Below the pieces are notes generated by a model. The model had not been told where the DNA came from. It saw nothing but the letters and a program-made list of their open reading frames with translations, and did not search any database. From positions 8,727,842 to 8,791,841 of the forward strand of contig NC_087071.1 of the NCBI RefSeq assembly GCF_963678635.1: 64,000 nucleotides of DNA, given 5' to 3'. Every line of letters begins with the position of its first letter. Position 1 is the first letter of the stretch. Made by a program: the position numbers and the translations under genes. Of the stretch, positions 23,201 to 32,600 are shown piece after piece. The stretch is from Symsagittifera roscoffensis. Taxonomy: Eukaryota > Xenacoelomorpha > Acoela > Convolutidae.

Positions 23201-26096
23201 AGACCGCGTACACGAATTGTAGGGCGGGTGGCATGCTTGCGTATCCTGGGGATGTGGTAAACACCACCTTTGTCTTGGACCCAAATCTCGAGGCTACGTT
23301 CTCTTGTACCTCATTCATCGCCGCAAATAACGCCTGAATGGCCTCCCATATCTTCCTTGATGTCGGAACCTCCTTGCCCTTCAGTTGCTCAAGAAGTCCC
23401 ATCGCATGCAGGTGGTCATTCATTCCTGCAAACAATAGCAGCTCAGGTTCACAGGGCATCTCCGACTTTATTGCCACCACTAGGGTCAACATCTGGTTCA
23501 ATTCGGCTCCTGGCAAAGAGTATACCAGAGTCTCCGGCCAGAACAACTTGGGAGACGTTCCTTCGAAGTCCGATCCCGCCACAATGACTACTCTTGCAGC
23601 AGCTGGATCTGCTCTATCATAAACTGCCAGAGTCTTGGCCAATTGGGTGCCGCCACAGGGCTTCCCGTACCTGGGGTCCTCTGCCAACTTTGGACCTTCG
23701 TAAGCAGCGTCAGGCAACTCCATTCCCCCCGGATTGAGTAGCTTGTCTACCACCTTTAATTGCGCCGGGGTTGCCAACCTGATCCTGGCGATGCCAGTTC
23801 GGTGCTTGGGAGGTTCTACTATAAGTCCAGGACTCCCTAGCAGCTTGAGAGGCCTGTAGTTAATGGGTCCCATGATCGCTTTTGTGGGAATTCCAGTCAA
23901 GTCTGTAGTCTCCATTAACTTCGCTCTCGAGAAATGCGCCTCGTGTGCTTTCAACCAGTCTACGCAATGATGTCTATTCAAGTCCTCATGCGACACTCGT
24001 TCGATCCCCAGGGTTTCCGCCAACTCTCGTCTGCATTCCAAGGTCTCTAGATCCAGTTCCTTCACCTTCTCAGGATATCTCAAGCGGGTAGTCTCCATAG
24101 ACTTCTTTTCTCTCCTGCCATCTGCCACCACCACGGAGGACATCGCCGAGGCCGGAGGTGTTGATGACTCTACCTCCTCCGACTCCATTGGTGTGGCACT
24201 CTGCAATCGGGTCTGATTGCTCCTTGAGCTGTCTCTAGTATCAACTCTCGCTCCCAGGCGACCAGCCAAGGCCCTCGAGGCAAGGAATGGTGGGTTGGGA
24301 GGTGGTCCTAAAGTGAATTGGGCTGTCTCCAGCAGGTCCGCCTCTAGCGTGTTTATGTGTTCCTGGAAGACGTCGTTCAGCCACTCTGCTCCCCTCGGCC
24401 TATCGAAATGGATTCCATCTTTCGAGGTGTCTTCAGGGAATCCCTTGTTCTCCATGCGTTCTGCTATGTCCAACAGCCTGAGAGGAAGCACACTCTTTCG
24501 GTGTATGTCTCGGATCGCCTTGTTCAGGCTCCGCACCTTCTGGTTCATCTCTAGGGAGTGCTGATCAAACATCATGTTGTAGGGGACCGTGCATACCGTC
24601 AGCAGGATGGGGTCCATCTGGATCCTCAGTTCCTCAAGAAGGCAGCTCATCTTGTCGCACAGCCTCGTTACTTTCCTCGCTTCTCCCCTTGACACGTCGT
24701 TGGTCCCAACCATCAGGGTCACTGTGTAAACTTTGGTCATCCCTAGCATGTCCAGGGTTGCCAACATCTGTGGCGTGGCAGCTCCAGCGAAACTCAAGAC
24801 TCCTGTCTGCCAATGTGACCGTATCTGGGTCAACACCCGCACCAGGCTATCCCCTATAATTAGGTGAACTGCACCCTCTGGTACACGAGGTGGCGCTAGA
24901 TACTCCACCCAGGCTGCGTCATGGAAGCAGTCCCTCCTGGCTCCCTGTTCCGCACTCCAGTCCAGCCGATTGTGCCTGTGGTAGTTCCCTTCTGTATTCT
25001 TCTTGTAGCTCGCGATTACGACGTTTCTGACCGGCTGTTCCCTCCAAGTTGGGGGAAGCTCTGGCCTTGTCGATCTTTCACGACTCTGCTGTTGCAATTT
25101 CTCGCCCAGCTCCTTCAGGCGCGATGAGGCGCCACTCACCTGACTGCCACTCGAGGTCGAGGTTGGGGTATATCCTGGTAACACCACATCCATCAGAGGA
25201 CGTACAGGTTGGGTCTCTAGGTTGCGCAAGGAAGGCGTCACGTCATTCGGTATCCAGACCTCCAAACCTTCACTCATGTGTTCCCTGGCCTCGCGGTCAA
25301 GGTTGAACCGCCCTCTAGCCCTGGGAGCTTCATCCACCTCCATGCGTGACTCTGGCCTCGAGCTTGTCACCACTCGTTCGTTTGACCTGGCTCCCTTTTG
25401 TGCGTCAAGCTCGCGTTGTCGCTGTTCTATCCTTTCCAACTCCGACTTCAGTTGATCACGATTCGCGACGTTCTCCCGCACCCTCAGCTCCTGCTGATGT
25501 TCAGCCCTTAGCATCTCAAGTAATTTCAACGTCTGATCTCGCTCGTCGACTGCCTGGTCCCTCTCCAGCTGAAGCTTCTCCCTATCCAGCTTCGCCTGAT
25601 CCCGATCGAGGTTCGCTTTATTCTTTTCCTTCAGCGCCTTCTCAAGCTCTTTCTTTAGGACCCCCAGCTCCGGATATGCCTCGGTCGTCTGTTGCGCTCG
25701 CGACATCGACGGCACCTTACTCGAGCTCTGTCCCGTGGATCTTGCTGTTGGCCTCGTCGGTAGCGGGAACTCTCCTGCGCCGTGTTCGGTGTTGTTACTC
25801 AGGCCAGGATTTCTTGCCAAGTCAAAGCCCCTTACTCCTCCATCCGCATTCCAAGACAACCATCTGGTCTGTGCTCGATTTGATATGCCCTCGGTGGTGT
25901 AGCCGACTATCAAGACAGCCTCCGTCGCAGACTCCCTGCACTCGCCCTGGTCCTCCAACTGGAGGATCGCATTCAGCATCACCGCCATTCTCTCGTCTAT
26001 CTGGGTGTGGTCCAGGTCCCTCAAGCGTCTGTACAGCTCGTCAAGAGTGGGCCTCTGCAGAGCCGCGGGCATGGAGTTCCAGAATCGGTCTGCCAT
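17217..26096 (-). CDS. ORF2 of element B: giant protein with SGNH esterase domain
   Basis: This 2959-residue frame lies 522 nt downstream of pol. A helical, charged coiled coil spans about residues 145-235. A complete SGNH/GDSL hydrolase domain spans about 408-580: block I GDS (Ser417), block II Gly438, block III GTND (Asn466) and block V DGIH (Asp560/His563), so all catalytic positions are present. A second stretch, about 835-1065, repeats the same order of motifs (GSD at 841-843, GMND at 891-894, DDH at 1045-1047) and may be a diverged second domain. A hydrophobic segment lies at 1190-1230. The middle and C-terminal 1800 residues match no family I know, although parts recur in element C. 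The acidic IVISSDDEEE near residue 2928 resembles a SUMO-interacting motif. SGNH domains are known from ORF1 of CR1-type LINEs, where they are called esterases; in a Ty3/gypsy element the role is unknown. The start was chosen because the first ATG follows a splice-acceptor-like TTTCTAG by 109 nt. Confidence 0.88.
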   Translation of the reverse strand: MADRFWNSMPAALQRPTLDELYRRLRDLDHTQIDERMAVMLNAILQLEDQGECRESATEAVLIVGYTTEGISNRAQTRWLSWNADGGVRGFDLARNPGLSNNTEHGAGEFPLPTRPTARSTGQSSSKVPSMSRAQQTTEAYPELGVLKKELEKALKEKNKANLDRDQAKLDREKLQLERDQAVDERDQTLKLLEMLRAEHQQELRVRENVANRDQLKSELERIEQRQRELDAQKGARSNERVVTSSRPESRMEVDEAPRARGRFNLDREAREHMSEGLEVWIPNDVTPSLRNLETQPVRPLMDVVLPGYTPTSTSSGSQVSGASSRLKELGEKLQQQSRERSTRPELPPTWREQPVRNVVIASYKKNTEGNYHRHNRLDWSAEQGARRDCFHDAAWVEYLAPPRVPEGAVHLIIGDSLVRVLTQIRSHWQTGVLSFAGAATPQMLATLDMLGMTKVYTVTLMVGTNDVSRGEARKVTRLCDKMSCLLEELRIQMDPILLTVCTVPYNMMFDQHSLEMNQKVRSLNKAIRDIHRKSVLPLRLLDIAERMENKGFPEDTSKDGIHFDRPRGAEWLNDVFQEHINTLEADLLETAQFTLGPPPNPPFLASRALAGRLGARVDTRDSSRSNQTRLQSATPMESEEVESSTPPASAMSSVVVADGRREKKSMETTRLRYPEKVKELDLETLECRRELAETLGIERVSHEDLNRHHCVDWLKAHEAHFSRAKLMETTDLTGIPTKAIMGPINYRPLKLLGSPGLIVEPPKHRTGIARIRLATPAQLKVVDKLLNPGGMELPDAAYEGPKLAEDPRYGKPCGGTQLAKTLAVYDRADPAAARVVIVAGSDFEGTSPKLFWPETLVYSLPGAELNQMLTLVVAIKSEMPCEPELLLFAGMNDHLHAMGLLEQLKGKEVPTSRKIWEAIQALFAAMNEVQENVASRFGSKTKVVFTTSPGYASMPPALQFVYAVLILIAEGSEWRILMAAPNRELEPVNLRLYKSELPAAWADISHALRGFYGLADVLIVLDEVLLLEISNFARQLKFNPVIGDDHTAINQFTASLWFRFMEVKVANSTSRSRGPSNERRNVVETEKQLESMKYRLTQQDGWWPFLTPRLENVTNKTREEAPLLVKQIWNFLEKQLELAETRDMTVARFVSAANEVTIGGFWREHANGELKTRRDYEILKFLSPCWEREFLAGVFGTTATIFAAFIQEILGMSISLLLALYLVYPRYLFNMGPAYMFSRGVETLRVDGYLALVLLTHGELVSFHRLMEYGEPLSMGRVHTSIETSSYKCAAGLKTLLVQYLMMQNRYLTGEDENPTSREEWKKANRGMPLLTDLCLAMRSDPMGIIRGLEEVVTCIYGPAVTYAFPDPLVITYRHSVTHLSLISVLDGTALNWCRQEVLRARMSNTVLFGKVKDAEMMVCNFRGQMQCRMGGKREGPIEMYPKFWNLNPLTADGREVLRIPAWKECFALVKRELEAIMEKEILPATMPEFPTVRRMTLGMNSPLVVPSIMARMMTEETQRQFTDGWDPLFVGYTAAVYFHTSEMKVNSWTTQAKKSRGSQPPGYEVRKVLRILEKEGLENMLPIWDDGRMIMTEGHVALMDEMKFATRKYKAPYGLEQVEVMKEGTDLDAAGQLHVALTEYKKLDPATPSPLSVDTPGDRRSGPVEDRFKRILERRRDESEEESMDETLSEDGEDMEVGNAPEPGQSGEELTTQELLKDLSEENWADTATPPLNPSPRKNLELPLAGETFNMGMLLLSSEEREKNTFEGNRDIFLGSLEDDAWQEFLEEFNQEVGSETTLDKFKKELWDAVVRFGEPLLIGTGLDEKARKELLNKLVELRNARSKTRKEKCEDSSTLKQKTVDKMVDDIKRDKVGTSNMIKSTNILKARAGRRQELEGVDGEVESMMITTTPSSRDVKTRKRKREVEGWGSPSVDAVSEGNLRETAPIVLARCKTAAYKNSSELRKPLEVEKEIEVSASSTSEEDFKPQKINVKRGSTNGQVVEVDVGKEWISKAHQDIGKQATSDPLERNKTRNTSRTWWMALETLKEMEDCLKKLDSGVARKRRNWATQQKAEVNKIEMASHLKRSWQSLLKDHFEEAMRTPSSAPPLMANPFVRTAGQLMFTWSLVGIELEILTSYDRLKLGSKKLEVYQALMQHVARDNSGLSLARRKDATCFLRWVMSMMSDSTILACHQRASGSKTMEKRVSTIILNVYQSTGIEKEDGSRVSLENHRKLDEVRRFSNKKFEEEHDVHRNLASSEQYSRLSEKGEYQYVSGVMGIAYNPFLDSEAGGAHRNHEVAELLKFWTERIMEIDAVEKEGPSLGLILEKTPEVVSIPRSNKRVEVNMGGGNGLLTTNLGVVWKLLRPSWCPNPHASLIEETTERVRLAPTEDEDLAKLSVLHKLVTPQMQEPSERTSDPGSAKKLEPGSCLDSTCGNGEHICDGRSCVRILSFQKEDLVTWFEDITEREKSEVQIIAECYARTTVNIATALGFFSRMCGLQALERLESEHPLVTALSVESWPGVLQVTQKHIRSWKVGLEAEMGFPMSEAYGLPLNAKSLIGSMMANLCGSHYPLHMAMVEVSSQRILVDKAFSVPKCVRLARISHHSHKLLRKIKGTVPKELRDDLSEIWGEDLLKLEKENTSDHERQNVIGKPVGSTPNLEDNDTMHEKMMELEPLLEASGERNLRSIEISHGECPCHCLAQTVWYPDHKNLCLVWDVVEIRSIGLPDHRQKVTLLVVSTMLALRWIEENITKYREATTPTAESIYAIDYSRRLELFETACKVFAIPMEVRHVWSRLRYFPWFRATLTSWLYMTTKDHMRKHQKEYRQFQAEIGPEAFKRPLLTHRNAITTGWKRVGKMSRDNTKARESILEEDLAKNVSLSLHNSFCLNREARVKALPNQAKRLQEQREWMRSYEQLKAWEEIVISSDDEEELLRQFAASSTSGCSTSKAKSTR
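24832..24848 (-). other. SGNH block I (GDS nucleophile) in ORF2 of element B
   Basis: Residues 415-417 of ORF2 (Gly-Asp-Ser) follow a hydrophobic beta strand (HLII), as in the nucleophile elbow of SGNH hydrolases. Positions are derived by counting residues from the ORF start at 26096. Confidence 0.75.
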
Positions 26097-26618
26097 TCTT
26101 TATAACTTCGGGATGTGTGCAGATAGATGTTAACCAGCTCAAGAATTACCTTACCAACTCAAGAATTACCTTACCAACTCAAGTATTACCCAATTCAAGA
26201 ATTCTCTAGAAATCTTCTCTTGCAAGCACTTGCTGTAGATCCGGATTATCGCGTGTTCAATCAAGATTCTCTTTTTCTGTTTCTCGCTTGAGTGTAGTTG
26301 GATATTCAACTTTGTTTTTCAAACTTGATCTGAAAACATGAAGCTCATTAAAACTTAGTATGTCACGTTCCTAACCTAGAGACCCCCTTCTACCCATATG
26401 ATTAAAATCTTATCATTCACATATCACTTAAAACAATTCGATTGGATTTCCCTTAAGAACATGCAGATTCATTTTATGTTTTAGCACCATCAATTCTTTC
26501 TTTTAAAATTCAATTGTCATGCCAATCACATCTTAAGATCCCTTTACCTGCGCCGCACCCCAGTACCTAACTCAAGACTCCTCCCTCACACCCGACCTGA
26601 TACCTCCATGTACCCGAC
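26097..26618 (-). other. Gap between gag-pol and ORF2 of element B
   Basis: 522 nt without a gene. On the plus strand a roughly 20-nt unit (AACTCAAGAATTACCTTACC) is repeated about three times at 26135-26190. On the sense strand a pyrimidine-rich GATTTCTAG ends at 26206, which could be a splice acceptor for an ORF2 message. Confidence 0.7.
26206..26216 (-). promoter_or_regulatory. Candidate splice acceptor upstream of ORF2 (element B)
   Basis: The sense strand reads AAGATTTCTAG with the AG at 26207-26206, 109 nt before the ORF2 ATG. Element C has TTTCTTTTCTAG at the matching place (57981-57992). Nematode 3' splice sites prefer TTTTCAG, so the match is fair rather than perfect. Confidence 0.4.
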
Positions 26619-29600
26619 TCAGGCGATGCTCAAGTAGTACTTCTTGTGAAGATGCACCATTATCTCTGTTTCTGCAAAGACCACATGTAGGATAGCATAC
26701 AATTCCCTCGAGCTCAGTTTGCCCCTGTTTGGGTCGTACACCGGCATCGAGACCTCCACTATTCCTCTTTCAATCATGAAGTCACGTAGTCTTGTCAGTG
26801 CCAATATCACGTGTTCGGGATCAATTGTGTTTCTGTCGTTGACTCTCGTTACTAGGAAGCAGAGGTATTTGCCCGGGACTTGTGCCACTGACGGTGGAAG
26901 CGCTGCCATGCCTCCCAGTCCTGGCCTCTGTCTGAACAGAAACTCTACGTTCTGGTACTCTCTTTTGAAGTCAGCCTCCAATCTTGACTTGAAACTCATG
27001 TCCGCCGTGATGCAGATCGCGCTGGTCCTGTTTGACAGGATGAAGTCGCTATCCGTTATCATGATGTTCTCTGAGTATTCATTGGGTATTTCGAATTTCG
27101 TTTTGAAATTCCTTCCTATGGTAGGCTCTGGTTCTTCTTCCTCCAGTTCCAATCCGCTTGTTTCCCTCACTTCCTTGAGCTTCTTTATCATCAAATTTTC
27201 GGTGTGGGTAAGTCCTACCCCCACTCCCCGGACAAAAATATTTATCGACGTCCCCGTCGATGTAGTCGGGTCTGAATTGTCCTTAGGGATGTCCAGTGGC
27301 CTGTCTGTTGCTGTCCATCCGAAAAGAGGCTCCGCTGTCTTCATGTACTTTGCTGCTGATACATCGACTTGCTGAATGCTTTGTCCTTCGTGACTCTCGT
27401 CTTTGACATCACGCATCCACTCTAGAATCCTCAAGTTCGTATTCTCCCTCCTTTCTATTTCACTCTGCTCGAGATCCGTCTCCAATTCTGGCGTCGAGTA
27501 ATCATCCTGCGGATAATGTCCACCATCGTCAATGACCTGCCATTCCTCTCCGGCTTCCAGTTGTCCTACGCCTAGTAGTTCATCGCCCAACTTGTCTGGC
27601 AGTATCTTATCGATCAAGAAGTCATCCCCGTACCTATTGTACCTCATGCCTGTGCGTTTACGATTGCCCGTCCTGGTTTCCGGTGGTGTTGGTCGATCCG
27701 GCTCCATCCACTTCGGTACCTCGTTTTGCTCTGGATCGTTCCAGTCTTCTTCTACAAATGAACCTGCATCCGACTCCACTTCTATCTTCTCGTTGTCGTC
27801 CATACTCAAGTTCTCATTACCATCATTTTTCTCTCTAGTGCCCTTCTCATTCACTTCGCACGCTGGTTCCACCACCAGGTACTCAAGACCTTCCATGTCT
27901 TTTGGCAGGCACCAGTCCTCCGGGGACGGAACGTGAGGCTTCAGATTTTCGTAATGTGCTGCTCGCCCTGTACTCAAGCGATAGAACCTTCCTTGTTGAT
28001 GTACTTCCGTAATCATGAACGGTCCTCTCCATTTCTTGAGTATTTTCTTTGTTCCCTTGGGCGGTATGACATTTTGGAAAACCCACACGTATTGGCCCAC
28101 TTCGTATGGCTTTGCTCTTAGTATCTTCTCGTCATATTTCTTGCGTTGCCTCATTTGCGCTTGTGCCGTGTTTCTCCGACATAGCTCGTTCAGCTCTTGT
28201 TGTCTTTTGATCGCTTCCTTCACGTATGCTTGAGGCGACGTCTTCTTCCCCTCGTACTCCGGGTAGAAGAATGTCAGAGGCATTGCCCTTTCCCTGCCCG
28301 TCAACATCATGAAAGGACTGATACCCGTTGTAGAGTGCTGGGTACTATTGTAGGCTCCTACTACCTGTGGCAGGTATTTGTCCCAGTCCGTCAAGTATCT
28401 TGAGCAGTACACCCTGAGCATGTTGACTAGTGTCCTGTTCTGTCTCTCTACCAACCCATTGGTCTGTGGATGATAGGTCGTCGAGTGTGCTTGAGCAATG
28501 TGTGACCTCTTCATCAATTCTTTTGTTAAGTCCCCCACAAAAGCCTTGCCGTTGTCTGACTGGAAAGTCATTGGACAACCATACCGCGATATCCAATGCG
28601 TTATCAGGTGATCACATGTTTCCTCTGCTGAGGCTGTCTGGCACGGAACTGCTTCCGCCAACTTGGTAAAGTGATCTATTATAACTAGTATTTGGTTATA
28701 ACCCGATTCCGTCATGCAGATTTTCTGATGGTCTATCTGTACCACTTCATTGAATTCCGAGCTCTCGACAGACTTGAGGGGAAACTTCATCATCCTTGGG
28801 TCTTTTACTTGAAGGCATGCTAGGCAGGCATTCACCCATCTCTCGCAAGCTTTTCTCATTCCCGGCCAGTCAAACCTATGAAGTATCCTTTGTTGTACTT
28901 TATCTATCCCCTGATGGCCCATCTGGTCGTGTGATCTGAAAAGCACTTCCGTTTGGTACAGTTGTGGTAGTATGATGAGGTTGTGTTTGTGTATTATCTT
29001 TTCCTCATCTCTTCTCTTGCATGCTACCACCCCTTCCGCTGTGTGATAAAGTAAGTCTCTCTTTTCTTTGTAGAACTGGCTCAAGATCTTGTAGCTGTCT
29101 TCCTCAAGTTCCCCCTTCTCCTTGACTCCAGAATGGATCCATTTGGAGAGGTTACTTGTCATTTTGTCATTCTTCTGGGCCCTTATTAGGTCAGACAGTC
29201 TATATCTCGCCTTAACGTGCTCCTTTAGCGCCATGATCTGTCCATTCATCTCACCAGGGTTGTGGATGTCATCGCTCAGTTTCACACATATCATCCTTTT
29301 CACGATTTTCATGTCGTCTTCTGGTACCAGATTCGTTCTGACGTTTGAGTTGCACGATAGTTCCCTTAGTGGTTTTCTTGAAACTGCTATTTTCTCGAGC
29401 TCTTCACCACCTCGTACCTCTTGTATTTCCAGATTGTACGTCCCTGAAGATGGATCCGTCTGTAATTCCCTGTCGTGCTGTCTTATCTTCTCTTCCGCCA
29501 GTATCATGCATAGACTGTCTTGGTCTTCGCTACTCTCATCCGAGTCTTCATCCCATTCTTCACGCTCCCCGGACAATTTCCCTTCTCCGGTTTCGTCTTC

Positions 29601-32600
29601 TTCCATGAATCTGGACCACTCCCCGGACTCTTGATCTAGTCCCAGGTGTTCAACTTCTTCTCTGAATGTTACTTTCTTATCCCTGACTTTTGTCTGCTCC
29701 AGAATTTTTTCGGGGATTTTTTCCACTAGTGATCGCACAACTTCCTTGCTATCAGTGATGCTTCCTTTTGAGACGTCAGTATTGTTCACTGTTTCTTCTC
29801 TCCGAAGTATGGTTAGTTCCGGTGCCTCCTGACTTTTCCCTTGGATCACGGGCTTGTCATCCGATAGTTTCTCAAGTAACCTCATTAAGTCTTCATCTAT
29901 TCGGACCGTTCCCTCCTCTACCTGGGTGAGATCATAACCTTTTGCCTTGAGTGTCTCCCTCACGATTTTGGACTTGAGCATTATTCCTATCGGAATCCCT
30001 CTGCTTTTCTTCAAGATGGTCTTTTCAAGAGGCTCTTTCGGCAATTCGGGATGATCTTCAATCGGTTTACCTGATTTGTCCAGCCATCTCGTGAGTGGAA
30101 GACTGTCGTACGTTTCTTTGTCCATGAAGGAGAAGCCATCTTTGATCTCCGGTCTGTCCGCCTCTCTTTGTTCTTGCCTCTCGTAGAACTCCGTCTTCTT
30201 ACTCAAGCTGTCAGCATTTTGATGTTTATCTCGTGTTCTGTGCTCAATTATCATGTTGTACCCATCCAAGCGAACTATCCACCTCCCAATATAGCTCTGG
30301 TCCATTGAGTACGTTTTCAGCCAGCTTAGTGCTCGGTTGTCGACTCGCAGCTTGAAGGGCTCACTGCCTAGGTATGCTCTGTATTTTTCGACAAAGGTGA
30401 CCACAGCGAACATCTCTGCTTTCGGTGCTCCGTACTTCATTTCTGTGTCACTTAGGACCTTGCTCCCGTATGCTATTGGTCTCAAGACTGTCTTCCCATT
30501 CCATTCTTGTTCTTGATGGAGAATCCCAGAAATAGCGACTACTGACGCATCCGTGTCTAGCACGTACATCCCCTTCTCAGTCGGCATACCCAGTACTGGT
30601 GCCTCACACAGCTCTTTCTTTATTCTCTGGAATGACTCTTCTGCCGCGTTGTTCCACGTGAACTTCTTGCCCTTATGTCTCATTAATTGTTGCATCGGGT
30701 ATACCTTGTCCGCGTAGCCCTTGATGAATTCTCTATAATAGTTGGCGAAACCCAGGAAGCTCATCAGCTGGTGCTCCGTCTTCGGTGATTTCCAGGTTAG
30801 GACTGCTTCCACGGCGTCTGGATCAGGTCTGATACCGTGCTTATCTACCATCCTGCCCAAGTATTTAATCGAGTCCTTGAGTATTTCACACTTTGATGGT
30901 TTGCACTTCAGCCCCGATCTCTTCATGCACGCGAACACCTCATCAAGTCTCTCAATGTGGTCTTCTAGTGTTGGCGTCGCTATTACCACGTCGTCCACGT
31001 AGCACATTACCAGGTTGCCGTACTTCTTCGTCACGCCTATCAACGCATGTGCCATCAGCCGCTGAAACGTGGCTGTTGCATTGCAGAGTCCAAACGGCAT
31101 CCGTTTCCATTGAAACAGACCCAACTCGCAGGCGAACCCTGTCTTGTCCCTGTCTTGCTTCCTTAATGGTACCTGCCAAAAAGCCGAGCCTAAATCAAGA
31201 GTCGTAAAAAATTTAGCGTCACCTAACTTCGAGAGGCTCTCGTCTATTCTAGGTATGGGATAGGCATCCTTCACCGTGACGGAGTTCAGGTATCGAAAGT
31301 CACAACAAAACCTTAACTGGTCGCCTTTATTTTTGGCCATCACTACTCCACACGCCCACGGTGACTTGGATGGTTCTATCATGTCATACTCTAGTAACGT
31401 TTCGATTTCTTTTCTACACGCGTCCGATTTGTGTGGGGTCATGCGCCTCGCCCCCTCCCTGTGTGGTACCGCGTTTTCCTCAAGTTCTATTTCATGTTCA
31501 ACAAAATTACAACACCCGATATCTGCCTTATGCCTTGAAAAAACCTCCTCGTTTCGCTCTAGTACGTCCTTGATGGCTTCGAGCTGTTCATCTTTCAGTT
31601 TGCCCCTTAAGTGTTCAATCTCCGGGAGAACCGGTTTATCGGTTTGCATTTCATCTAGTGTGGGTCGCTCTGGAAAGTTCGAACAGCTCGAAAGCCCATC
31701 GTCCGTTTCTGACTTAAGTGATTTTATAAGACCTGAAGAATCTTTTATTTTCTGCAATCGTCTCAAGATACAAATTTTGTCCCTGTGGTTGGGACAATCA
31801 ACAACTTTATTTTGTTTTGAGTTTTCAATTGTTTCATATCGAGTTTTAACCGGTAAAGCATATCCCAGCTTCCTCCCTCTCTGTATCGTGATCGGTATAT
31901 CAAGGGTATTCAACAAGACACTGACGCAGAGGCCGCTCTTCGTTATCGAAAATGATCTTCCTAAAACAGCAGCGCTTTGACTATTAGGATTTGGAACTAT
32001 ACACACTTGCTTGTTATCGCTTAGTTCATTATAATTTTTCATCCTCAAGACGATAACCGCTTTATTAGCTTTTAACCTCACTCTCCTACTCAAGAATACC
32101 GGTGCTTTGTTTTCATTTGCCATTATTAAATTTACCGGTTTGATTGCGTACCTCCTATCCGGGTTCCGTATCCTGAACATTGCATTATTTAGATCAATCG
32201 TTACGTCGAAGTTCCTGATGAAGTCTCTGCCCAAAATGAATTGGTCAGATTCATCCAGGTTTTCTACCACGATTAAGCTCATCCACAGGTTACGTTCCCC
32301 CAAATTGAGGGCTATTATCGGCGTCCTGCCCAGCACCCGAAGGGCCCCTTTGTTTGCAGCTGACAGCCGTATTCTCGAGTCTATCAAGTCATCTTTGTCG
32401 AAGCCCATCTTTTCCCATGTTTTGATTGGTATGACGCTCAAGACTGCTCCCGTGTCAAGTAATCCACGTAACTGAGTCTTTTTGCCATTTATGTCTAGCA
32501 CGTGCCCTGTCACGTCTGCTTCCGTTCCGATGTGCATTGCATCTTCTTCAAGCATAGCACAGTGTCCAATCGATCTTACTTTCAATTCCTCTTTCCCTAC

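Noticed and set aside
25346-26209. A 287-residue plus-strand ORF
   Set aside because: It is antisense to the coiled-coil part of ORF2 and has the Ser/Pro-rich composition of a shadow frame.
31276-31980. A 234-residue plus-strand ORF
   Set aside because: Antisense to the RT and retropepsin-RT linker of gag-pol B; no domain is recognised.
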